Position numbers and translations under genes: made by a program
From: Bifidobacterium choloepi
Lineage (GTDB): Bacteria; Actinomycetota; Actinomycetes; Actinomycetales; Bifidobacteriaceae
Direction: 5' to 3'
NCBI RefSeq assembly: GCF_010667615.1
Contig: NZ_VYSG01000001.1
Location: 1,107,649-1,171,648 of the forward strand
DNA: 64,000 nucleotides
Part shown: positions 37,045 to 45,179 of the stretch, piece after piece
Numbering within the stretch: the first letter of the stretch is position 1
Layout: every line of letters starts with the position of its first letter
Notes under the pieces: generated by a model
The model's database searches: none
What the model was told of the DNA's origin: nothing
What the model saw: the letters and a program-made list of their open reading frames with translations, nothing else

Positions 37045-37683
37045 CGTGACTGACTATTCGAACTTCGCAAGAATCGTACAGTCAGTCACGATTTCCGGCC
37101 GCCAAACGTGACCGACCGTGCCAACTATGTTCAGTTCGCACGGTCGGTCACGTTATTATTTTTCCGTTTGCCGCCGTGCGGCCGGTTTTGTAACGGTTTG
37201 GAGGCCAGAATTGTTACAAATTTTTCCGAACGCAGACAGCGGAACGATTCGTAACGAAATCGGGCCCCGAACCGTTATGAATATTCCGAGTTGGCGACGG
37301 CGGGAAAATTTGTAACGATTCCTGCCGCCGAACCGTTACAAAAATTTCTGAGCGGCAGCGGTGGAAAAATTCATAACGCAAAGACAGGCAGAATCGTTCG
37401 AAATTCTCCGAACCGCAGACAATGGGACGATTCGTAACGGAAACGGACCCCGAACCGTTACGAATATTCCGAGTCGGCGACGGCGGGAAAATTTGTAACG
37501 ATTCCTGCCGCCGAACCGTTACAAAATTTTCTGAGCGGCAGCGGCGGAAAAATTCATAACGCAAAGACAGGCAGAATCGTTCGAAATTCTCCGAACCGCA
37601 GACAATGGAACGATTCGTAACGGAAACGGGCCCCGAACCGTTACGAATATTCCGAGTCGGCGACGGCGGGGAAATTTGTAACG
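37045..37683. repeat. Hairpin array, 45-46 bp units plus 16 bp linkers
   Basis: The array begins with two 46 bp hairpins having 15-base arms (CGTGACCGACCGTGC and exact complement in the second, 37107-37152). It then changes to 45 bp units bounded by CGTTAC...GTAACG with 16 bp linkers. From 37311 a three-unit block is repeated with an exact 183 bp period (3 x 61). GAATCGTT/AACGATTC words sit at unit borders. It fills the gap before the GH1 promoter; no gene is seen. Confidence 0.85.
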
Positions 37684-37726
37684 CCGAAACGGCTCGAAAC
37701 GGATGACGGAAGGCGAGTCGGCGGAG

Positions 37727-37750
37727 TACAGTAGAGAATTAAGCGCTTAA
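37727..37750 (+). promoter_or_regulatory. Promoter -10 and operator of the GH1 gene
   Basis: -10 TACAGT (37727-37732), the same hexamer as at 35018, followed six bases later by the perfect palindrome TTAAGCGCTTAA (37739-37750). The -35 is weak. Confidence 0.7.
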
Positions 37751-37825
37751 GACGACCGGGCCAATGGAGGGAAGGACGCCGCGAGCGAGCACACTGCACC
37801 AAGACGATTCGAAGGAGAACCTGAC

Positions 37826-39421
37826 ATGACGTTTCCCGAGGGATTCCAGTTCGGCACGGCGACGGCGGCGTACCAGATCGAGGGGGCGGTGAACGAGGAC
37901 GGCCGCACGCCGTCGATCTGGGACACGTTCACGCACGAGCCCGGCCACATCCTCAACGGCGACACCGGCGACATCGCCGACGATCACTATCACCGCTGGG
38001 AAGACGATTTCAAGCTGCTGCGCGATCTCGGTGCCAACGCGTACCGCTTCTCGATCGGCATCCCGCGCATCATCCCGACGCCGGACGGCAAGCCGAACGC
38101 CGCCGGCCTTGATTTCTACGAACGGCTCGTCGACCGGCTGCGAGAATACGGCATCGCGCCGGTCGTCACGCTGTATCACTGGGACCTGCCGCAGTATCTC
38201 GGCGACCGCGGAGGCTGGCTCAACCGCGAGACGGCGTACCGGATCGCCGACTACACGGGGATTGTCGCGGACCGGATCGGCGACCGCGTCGACACGTTCA
38301 TCACGCTCAACGAACCGTGGTGCGCCGCGCACCTGAGCTACGGCGCCACCGAGCAGGCGCCGGGCCTCGGCGCCGGACCGCTCGCGTTCAAGGCCGCCCA
38401 CCACCTCAACCTCGCTCACGGCCTGATGACGCAGGCCATTCGCGCGTCTGTGCCACGTGAAACACCGAAGATCGACGTGACGTTGAACCTTCAGGTTTCA
38501 CGTGGAGAAGAAGCGGCCGTACACCGTCTCGACCTGATCGGCAACCGCGTCTTTCTCGACCCGATGCTGCGCGGCCGCTTCCCCGCCGAACTGCTGGCGC
38601 TCACCCGCGGCATCTGCGACTGGAGCTTCGTCGAGGACGGCGATCTCGAGACCATCCACCAGCCGATCGACGCGCTCGGCCTCAATTATTATTCGACGTC
38701 ACTCGTGAAACTCTCGGACCGCCCGCAGTTCCCGCAGTACCCGGGCGATCCGGCCGACATGACCCGCCTCTGGGAACTCGCCGACTTCTCGCGGCTGCCG
38801 GAGGGCGAGGAAGGCGCCATCGAAGGCAAGAATCGTACAGAACAAATCGCCGAGCTCGCCGCCGACATGCAGATTTCGACGACGGCTCCCGGCGCCGCCG
38901 ACATCGACTGGCTGCCGACGCCCGGCCCGCACACCGAGATGGGCTGGAACATCGACCCGGCCGGCCTCTACGAAACGCTCGTGCGCCTGCACGACGACTA
39001 CGGCGTCCCGCTCGTCGTCACCGAAAACGGCATGGCATGCGCCGACGAAGTCGTCGAGGAGCCGGCGGAATCGTCACTATTGAACGATTCGTCCGCCGCA
39101 ACCGACACCGAGACCACCGCCGCAACCGGCAACGCGACCGCCGCAACCGACACCGACACCGAGCCGGCGACGGTCAAGCGCGTGCACGACGCCGACCGCA
39201 TCGACTACCTGACGCACCACCTGGCGGCCGTCGAGCACGCGATCGACGACGGCGCCGACGTGCGCGGCTACTTCGCGTGGTCGCTGATGGACAATTTCGA
39301 GTGGGCGCAGGGCTACTGCAAGCGGTTCGGCCTGACCTACGTCGACTACCCGACCGAAGAGCGCATTCCGAAGGACAGCTACCGCTGGTACCGCGACTTC
39401 ATCGCCGCTCACCGGCAGTAA
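37826..39421 (+). CDS. Beta-glucosidase (or beta-mannosidase), GH1
   Basis: A 531-residue cytoplasmic (beta/alpha)8 enzyme. The N-terminus FPEGFQFGTATAAYQIEGA is the GH1 signature. The acid/base Glu is in TLNEPW near residue 163 and the nucleophile Glu in VVTENG near residue 399. After the nucleophile, about 45 residues of Ala/Thr/Asp/Glu-rich sequence (starting EEPAESSLLNDSSAATDTE) are inserted before the usual RIDYLTHHL; GH1 enzymes normally have a short loop here. The promoter has the shared LacI operator, so it belongs to the manno-oligosaccharide regulon and could remove glucose from glucomannan fragments. Confidence 0.92.
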   Translation: MTFPEGFQFGTATAAYQIEGAVNEDGRTPSIWDTFTHEPGHILNGDTGDIADDHYHRWEDDFKLLRDLGANAYRFSIGIPRIIPTPDGKPNAAGLDFYERLVDRLREYGIAPVVTLYHWDLPQYLGDRGGWLNRETAYRIADYTGIVADRIGDRVDTFITLNEPWCAAHLSYGATEQAPGLGAGPLAFKAAHHLNLAHGLMTQAIRASVPRETPKIDVTLNLQVSRGEEAAVHRLDLIGNRVFLDPMLRGRFPAELLALTRGICDWSFVEDGDLETIHQPIDALGLNYYSTSLVKLSDRPQFPQYPGDPADMTRLWELADFSRLPEGEEGAIEGKNRTEQIAELAADMQISTTAPGAADIDWLPTPGPHTEMGWNIDPAGLYETLVRLHDDYGVPLVVTENGMACADEVVEEPAESSLLNDSSAATDTETTAATGNATAATDTDTEPATVKRVHDADRIDYLTHHLAAVEHAIDDGADVRGYFAWSLMDNFEWAQGYCKRFGLTYVDYPTEERIPKDSYRWYRDFIAAHRQ

Positions 39422-39474
39422 GCGCGCGGGCAGTCGCATAGTCGCCGTTTCCTGCCGTTCGCTTCCCCCGTCCC

Positions 39475-39535
39475 CTGCTGCCTTGCATGTCACAACCCGA
39501 GCCGCAAGCTCGGGTTGTGACATGCAAGGCAGCAG
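39475..39535. terminator. 28 bp perfect-stem hairpin after the GH1 gene
   Basis: The arms 39475-39502 and 39508-39535 are perfectly complementary over 28 bp (inner part GTCACAACCCGAGC) with a 5-base loop CGCAA. It is the longest uninterrupted stem of the CCCGAGC family and lies between the GH1 and acetylesterase genes on the same strand. Confidence 0.8.
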
Positions 39536-39619
39536 GCAGCGTGCCGGCGGGATCGGGACGGTACGATTTTCTTCTAGACATTTCCCGTTTTTCTTCCATC
39601 CAACGCAAGGAGGCCATCC

Positions 39620-42184
39620 GTGAGCGCAACAGGACTCGCGCCCGGCAGCGCCGGCATCGGCGCCGACGTCGATACCATGAACGATTCGTCCGACCAGGCC
39701 AGCGCAACGACACCGCCGCGCAACCATGACGGCGAGCTGGCCGTTGCGGCGATCTTCGACGACGGCATGGTGCTGCAGCGGCACCAGCCGATCGCCGTCT
39801 TCGGCGAGGCGCCGGCCGGATCGACCGGCACCGTCACGCTGACGATCCCGCCGCGTCACGGTGCCGTCGACAGCGGCCCAGGCGATGCCGACGGTAACGG
39901 CGGTCACGGCAACGGCTCCGGACATGGCGGCAACTCCAGCCATGGCGGCGGCAAGAAGAACAAGAAGGGCAAGAACAGGAAGCGCAAGTCCGGCAACCCG
40001 GCGAAGGCCGCGGCCGCCGAGGCCGCGTCGGCCGCCCGCGCCGCTCGGGCGCTCGAGCCGGACGTCGTCTCGGCCAGTTTCACGACCAACACCGACGGCC
40101 ATTTCTCCGTCACCCTTCCCGCCCAGGACGCCGCCCACGGCTGCACGCTGACCGTCACGCTGGACGGCGGCTCCTCCGTCACGTTCTCCGACGTGGCGAT
40201 CGGCGAGGTGTGGCTGTGCGGCGGCCAGAGCAACATGGAGTTCGAGCTGCAGAACAGCTTCCTCGGCGCTGAGCAGATCGCCGAGTCGGCATCGCTCGCC
40301 GGCCAGGTGCGCTTCTACAACGTGCCGAAATCCGGTGCCGTCAGCGATCTCGCCGACGGCACGCTCGAGCAGCTCGAGTCGGCCGCCCGCTGGCAGCCGG
40401 TCAATCCGGCGACCGCCGGTAGCATGTCGGCCGTGGGCTACTATTTCGCGAGCACGCTCGCGCTGTCGCTGTCCGGCCGCTACGACCAGCTGCTCGCCGA
40501 CGTCGTGCTCGAGCTCGGCGCCGCCGAGCTGCGCCGCCGCGTCGGCGTCTTCGTGCCGCCGGAGGACCCGACGTACGAAGACACCGTCCTGCAATACCTG
40601 CAGGACACCGGCCTGTATGACAACGTTCGCAAGCAGGCGGAACATCGACTGCCGCAGCGGCTGCCGGCCGCCGTCATCGAGCGGTATCGCGACGTGCCGG
40701 TCGGCATCGTCGACTGCTACATCGGCGGCACGTCGGCGTCGGCCTGGATTTCGGAGGATTGGCTCGATTCTTCCGCTGTCGGCAAGCAGTATCTCGAACG
40801 CTTCCACGAAACATGCGACGGCAAGTCCGAAGCCGAGCAGGCACAGCTGTTCGCCGACTGGCAGGCCGACAACCTCGCCTATTGCGAGCGCACCGACGCC
40901 GTGCGTCGCGAGCGTCCGGACATCACGCCGTGGGATCTCGAGGCCGAGTACGGCTGCTGCCCGTGGCCGCCGCCGCAGGTGCCGCAGTCGGCGTGGCACG
41001 TGACCGGTCCGTACATGAACATGGTTTCACGTGTTGCCCCATACTCGATCGCCGGCGTGCTGTGGTACCAGGGCGAGGAGGATTCGGCCTATGCCGACGG
41101 CTACGAGGAGCTGCTGACGTTGCTCATCAACCAGTGGCGTTCCACGTGGAACTCCCCTCGCCTGCCGTTCATGCTGATCCAGCTTCCGCAGTATACCGCC
41201 GCTTCCGCGGCTGACATCGTCGAGCTGAAGGCCACCGGCGAGGCCGTGGTTTCCCGTGAAACGGATGAATCGTTCCAGTGGCCGGCGATCCGCGCCGCCC
41301 AGCTGGCCGTCGCCGACGAGCTGCCGAACGTCGGCATCGTCTCGACGATGGATTGCGGCACGTTCGGCGACATCCATCCGACCGACAAGACGACCGTCGG
41401 CATCCGCGCCGCCGCGTATGCGCTCGAGCGGTGGTACGGCTTCGCCGAGCTCGACGGTGCCGCCGCCGACATGGCGGACGATTTCATCGAGATGCCCGGC
41501 GACTCCGGCAACAACGCCACTGGCAGCCTCGCCGACGAGATGGCCGCCGATCTCGACGACCTCGACCCGACGCTGGCAAGCGTCCTCGGCGTGAACCACG
41601 ACGAACTCGACGACATCGCCGACATGCTGGCGCCGACGTCGCCGGAGGAGCTCGCCGAGTTCAGGGGTTCGAACGCGATCGTCAACGAGGCCGGCTGCCC
41701 GCGCGCCCGCGAGGCGTTCGCGACGCCCGACGGCGCCGTGCTCGTGCGCTTCTCCGACGCCGTCGGGCTGCATCTCGCCGAGAACCCGACCGTCAGCGGC
41801 GACATCTCCGAGACCGGCGACTTCACGCCGCTGACGTTCTCGTTCGCCGAGCGGATCTTCGGCGAATCGCTGATGACGGCGTATGTCAGCACGATTCTCG
41901 ACCCGCTCAGGTCTGGCTTCGAGCTCGCCGGCGCCGACGGCCGCTGGTACCGCGCCTGCGTCGCCATCGCCGACTCGAGCGACCTCGACGACGAGGCGAT
42001 GGTCCGCGCCTGGCTTCCGGACAGTGCGGAAGAATCGTGCAACGTTGACAATGAGACCGCCGACGGCATCGCCGATGGCGCCTTCCGTCCGACCGCCATC
42101 CGCTACGCATGGCGCGACTGGACGGCCGCCCCGCTGTTCAGCGAAGCCGGCAATCCGGCGTTCCCGTTCCTGCTGGAGCTGTAG
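39620..42184 (+). CDS. SGNH-type carbohydrate acetylesterase (sialate O-acetylesterase-like)
   Basis: An 854-residue esterase. AIFDDGMVLQRHQPIAVFGEA near residue 45 and GEVWLCGGQSNMEFEL near residue 200 are typical of the sialate 9-O-acetylesterase family; the catalytic Ser is in GQSN (about residue 203) and the Asp/His pair in DIHPTDK near residue 584. No signal peptide is seen. A Gly/His/Lys-rich insertion (about residues 92-130, including HGGGKKNKKGKNRKRKSG) splits the N-terminal domain, and more acidic inserts follow. The start is GTG at 39620 after AAGGAGG. In this locus the likely substrate is acetylated mannan oligosaccharides; sialic acid genes are absent. Confidence 0.82.
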   Translation: MSATGLAPGSAGIGADVDTMNDSSDQASATTPPRNHDGELAVAAIFDDGMVLQRHQPIAVFGEAPAGSTGTVTLTIPPRHGAVDSGPGDADGNGGHGNGSGHGGNSSHGGGKKNKKGKNRKRKSGNPAKAAAAEAASAARAARALEPDVVSASFTTNTDGHFSVTLPAQDAAHGCTLTVTLDGGSSVTFSDVAIGEVWLCGGQSNMEFELQNSFLGAEQIAESASLAGQVRFYNVPKSGAVSDLADGTLEQLESAARWQPVNPATAGSMSAVGYYFASTLALSLSGRYDQLLADVVLELGAAELRRRVGVFVPPEDPTYEDTVLQYLQDTGLYDNVRKQAEHRLPQRLPAAVIERYRDVPVGIVDCYIGGTSASAWISEDWLDSSAVGKQYLERFHETCDGKSEAEQAQLFADWQADNLAYCERTDAVRRERPDITPWDLEAEYGCCPWPPPQVPQSAWHVTGPYMNMVSRVAPYSIAGVLWYQGEEDSAYADGYEELLTLLINQWRSTWNSPRLPFMLIQLPQYTAASAADIVELKATGEAVVSRETDESFQWPAIRAAQLAVADELPNVGIVSTMDCGTFGDIHPTDKTTVGIRAAAYALERWYGFAELDGAAADMADDFIEMPGDSGNNATGSLADEMAADLDDLDPTLASVLGVNHDELDDIADMLAPTSPEELAEFRGSNAIVNEAGCPRAREAFATPDGAVLVRFSDAVGLHLAENPTVSGDISETGDFTPLTFSFAERIFGESLMTAYVSTILDPLRSGFELAGADGRWYRACVAIADSSDLDDEAMVRAWLPDSAEESCNVDNETADGIADGAFRPTAIRYAWRDWTAAPLFSEAGNPAFPFLLEL

Positions 42185-42187
42185 CCG

Positions 42188-43099
42188 TCACTCGTGCTCG
42201 TCGACGAGCTGTTCGAGGCCGTCGACGAGCGTCTTGACGGCGGCGTCGACGTCGTGCGGGTCGCTCGTGAACATCGACGCGAACAGCATCAGCAGGTTCG
42301 TGCGGAAGCCCTCCGGCAGCAGCTCGCAGCGTCGCAGCGCCTGCGGGATCAACCGCTTCTCGCCGGGGTTCGGCTGCCGGTTGAGGGCGAAGATGACATC
42401 GAAGTACGATTCGAGGAACGCCGCCACGCGGTGGTTGACGGCGACGATGTCCCCGCGGGCCGCGGCCTTCGAGATCTGGCGGTCGTATGCCGGCAGCGCG
42501 CGGGTGAGCAGGTTCATGTTGCGCTCGATGATGTTGTGGCGCAGCTGGTCGGGGTAGTCGACGGCGAATCGTTCCTTCGCGGCGGCCAGGCGGCCGTTGC
42601 GGTCGAAGAGGATCTTGCAGGTCGTCAAGTTGTGCCACAGGCTCGTCGTGTAGCCGTTGGATGCCCGGCCGCCCTCGACGACGGCCGCGACCTCGCCGGT
42701 GAAGTAGTCGAGGTTGCGCCAGACGACGTCGATGTCGACGCCGTTCTTCAACGTGCCGTTGTCCTCGTTTTCCCAGTAGGAGTTGCCGATTTCGAGGCGC
42801 TTGCAGTACTCGCCGAACACGCGCCGGCGCTCTTCCTCGGGCACGTCCTCGCTGATGTAGACGTAGAAGTCGTAGTCGGACTTCGGATCGTCGACGCCGG
42901 TCGCACGCGATCCTCCCAGCGCGATCGCCTCGACCTGCGGCCACTCCTCCATCTGCGCCAGCATGGCGTCAACGTCGACCTCGGCCACCGCGCTGTCCGA
43001 TCCCTCGGCGACCTTCTTCAGCATGTCGTCGACGAACTGCTCCGTCAATGCATCGTCCGGGACCGCGTCGTCCCGCCCAGCCATCGTGTTATCCACCAT
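42188..43099 (-). CDS. DUF4037 nucleotidyltransferase-like protein
   Basis: A 303-residue cytoplasmic protein. The N-terminal domain has LGGSRATGVDDPKSDYDFYVYI near residues 60-80, the GS...DxD motif of the pol-beta nucleotidyltransferase fold, with a third Asp in GVDIDVVW. The C-terminal part matches DUF4037 (helical). The function is not known; relatives may transfer nucleotides to small molecules, RNA or protein. The start follows AAGGGG. The gene converges with the acetylesterase gene with a 3 bp gap. Confidence 0.82.
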   Translation of the reverse strand: MVDNTMAGRDDAVPDDALTEQFVDDMLKKVAEGSDSAVAEVDVDAMLAQMEEWPQVEAIALGGSRATGVDDPKSDYDFYVYISEDVPEEERRRVFGEYCKRLEIGNSYWENEDNGTLKNGVDIDVVWRNLDYFTGEVAAVVEGGRASNGYTTSLWHNLTTCKILFDRNGRLAAAKERFAVDYPDQLRHNIIERNMNLLTRALPAYDRQISKAAARGDIVAVNHRVAAFLESYFDVIFALNRQPNPGEKRLIPQALRRCELLPEGFRTNLLMLFASMFTSDPHDVDAAVKTLVDGLEQLVDEHE

Positions 43100-43186
43100 G
43101 TCGACCCCCTTGTGTTGGTTTCCACGCTACCGAAAGGGTCCGGCCAAGGCAATTTGCCCGAGGTGAAGGGGGCATATGATGAGACG

Positions 43187-43398
43187 ACTTCGCACTTTCC
43201 AGGAGGCCATTTGGAAAGTGCGAAGTTTGAAAACCACCCGACCCAAGACCTCAGGACCCCGACCATTTATTACCTATTTATTTGCGGCCATTCCTGGCCC
43301 TCCAGATGGCCCTTCAGGCCTTCCACGCCGTCCGGACGTCCATGTCCATCAAGGAAGAACTTCGCACTTTCCAAATGCCCCTCCGAAAAGTGCGAAGT
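43187..43398. repeat. Pair of hairpins with arms ACTTCGCACTTTCC
   Basis: 43187-43226 and 43359-43398 each consist of a 14-base arm, a 12-base loop and a 14-base arm; the loops differ and the second has one mismatch. They lie 172 bp apart in the 554 bp gap 43100-43653, which otherwise holds no gene. Confidence 0.75.
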
Positions 43399-43521
43399 CG
43401 CCTCTGGGATCACACTCCAAAGAACCACCCTCCTTAAACATTCACCTCAATTCTGACTAATATTTCCCGCCGTCAGGCCCTCTTTTCCCGCTTCCTCCTC
43501 CCCTTCTTCTCTTCCCTCCCC

Positions 43522-43569
43522 TTTCATGTCACAAACCCGAGCCCGAAAGCTCGGGTTTGTGACATGAAA
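43522..43569. terminator. Hairpin terminator of the CCCGAGC family
   Basis: A perfect 21 bp stem (TTTCATGTCACAAACCCGAGC and complement) with loop CCGAAA, downstream of ilvC on the minus strand and the most likely terminator of that gene. Confidence 0.78.
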
Positions 43570-43653
43570 AAGCAACCCTCAAAGGCAGAAGCCGCCTCCG
43601 GGGTGACGGAGACGGCTTCGACAGGGAAATCGGGAAAAGGAATCAGGCGAGGC

Positions 43654-44706
43654 TCACTGCACCTGGGCGCGGGCGATCTTGCCGGTGAAGGAGTTGGCCT
43701 CGTCGGCGTCCTTCGCGGCCTCGTTGTTCCAGGAGAACATCGCGCGCAGCTTCGGACCGACGGTCTCGATGCGGACGTTCGAGTACTCCTCCTGGAGCTG
43801 CTTGAACTTCGGGGCGCCGGCGGCCTGGTCGTCCATGAATTCCTTCGCGAACGAGCCATCCTGGATGCGCTTGAGGTGATACTCCATGCGCTCGCGCACG
43901 TGCTCGTCGATGCAGGTGTTGACATAGTCGCCGTACTGGGCGGTATCGGAGCAGGACCAGCGATCCTTGTTCAGGCCACCCTCGTTCATCAGGTCGACGA
44001 TCATCTTGAGCTCGTGGCACACCTCGAAGTAGGCGATTTCCGGCTGGTAGCCGGCGTCGGTCAGGACCTCGAAGCCCATCTCGACGAGCTTGTTGACGCC
44101 GCCGAGCAGGACGTTCTGCTCACCGAACAGGTCGGTCTCGGTCTCTTCCTTGAACGTCGTCTTGATGGCGCCGGCACGCAGCGCGCCGAGGGCCTTGGCG
44201 TAGGCAAGCGTCAGGTCCCAGCCATCGCCGCGCGGATCCTGCTCGACGGCCACGACGACCGGGACGCCACGGCCGGCCACGTACTCGCGGCGGACGATGT
44301 GGCCCGGGCCCTTCGGCGCGACCATGAAGACCGGGTGATCCTCGGACGGCTTGATGTAGCCGTAGTTGATGTTGAAGCCGTGGGCAAAGGCCAGCGCCGC
44401 GCCCGGCTTGAGGTTCGGCTCGATGTCGTTCTCCCAGATACCCTTCTGGTACTGGTCGGGAGCCAGGACCATCACGACGTCGGCTTCCGCCACGGCCTCC
44501 GGCACGCTCTTGACCTCGAGGCCCTGCTCCTTGGCGAATTCGACCGACTTGGAGTTCGGACGCAGGCCGACGACGACGTCGACGCCCGAGTCGCGCAGGT
44601 TCAGCGCGTGGGCGTGGCCCTGCGAGCCGTAGCCGATGATGGCGACCTTCTTGCCATCGAGGACCGAGAGATCGCCGTCGTTTTCGTACCAGATCTGTGC
44701 TGCCAT
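43654..44706 (-). CDS. ilvC: Ketol-acid reductoisomerase, class I
   Basis: A 350-residue NAD(P)H enzyme of valine, leucine and isoleucine synthesis; it isomerises and reduces acetolactate or acetohydroxybutyrate. The Rossmann motif [17 protein letters not shown] is near residue 24, and VGLRPNSKS follows, whose Arg/Ser suggest NADPH use. The C-terminal domain has the metal-binding Glu/Asp region ([17 protein letters not shown]). The length is that of class I enzymes. The start ATG at 44706 follows AAAGG. The 473 bp upstream (44707-45179) holds one weak hairpin at 45090-45132 and no gene; a leader-type control could not be identified there. Confidence 0.96.
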   Translation of the reverse strand: MAAQIWYENDGDLSVLDGKKVAIIGYGSQGHAHALNLRDSGVDVVVGLRPNSKSVEFAKEQGLEVKSVPEAVAEADVVMVLAPDQYQKGIWENDIEPNLKPGAALAFAHGFNINYGYIKPSEDHPVFMVAPKGPGHIVRREYVAGRGVPVVVAVEQDPRGDGWDLTLAYAKALGALRAGAIKTTFKEETETDLFGEQNVLLGGVNKLVEMGFEVLTDAGYQPEIAYFEVCHELKMIVDLMNEGGLNKDRWSCSDTAQYGDYVNTCIDEHVRERMEYHLKRIQDGSFAKEFMDDQAAGAPKFKQLQEEYSNVRIETVGPKLRAMFSWNNEAAKDADEANSFTGKIARAQVQ

Positions 44707-45089
44707 GGTGCACACCTTTCTTGTTCCGCAGTATTCTTCTGCCGCGGAAACACCGTCAGTTTGTCCTGGTGCAACCGCTCGTTTGTGTTCCAGATTGCAG
44801 GGGGATTGCATTGCCGCCAGGGGATTGTGTCCCCGAACTGCGGTTCAGTTTATCCAAAAGCGCCGGGCCGGTTCTCGCCTGTCCACGTTTCGGAAATCTT
44901 CGCTGCGTCGCCGGATTTCGCGAGCGGATTCGCCGGGACGAATCATTGTTTGTTTTTGTTGAAATTTCAGTAATTCTGCATCGTCGGGAATCGTCATGGG
45001 TCGCTGTCCATAACCGTCGAACGATTCGTCCGCAATATGGACACCGCCTCTTGACAGCCCGTTCTCGTTCTGTTCTTCGCGCCTCCTCC

Positions 45090-45132
45090 GGATGTCACGA
45101 AGTCGGGTTCGCGACTCGGATTCGCAACATCC
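45090..45132. terminator. Intergenic hairpin of the CCCGAGC family
   Basis: GGATGTCACGAA pairs with TTCGCAACATCC with two mismatches. It is followed by AAAAAGG on the plus strand and lies after the MHS transporter stop (minus strand). Confidence 0.55.
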
Positions 45133-45179
45133 AAAAAGGCGGGAAGACCAGGGGGAAGTCACTTCATGTATAGCGGAAG

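Noticed and set aside
37060..37700. Small proteins in the hairpin array
   Set aside because: Short frames there simply read the repeat units and lack ribosome sites.
21981..41262. A proven chromosome partition centre
   Set aside because: No perfect 16 bp parS site and no parA or parB gene is present in the window, so only parS-like words are claimed.
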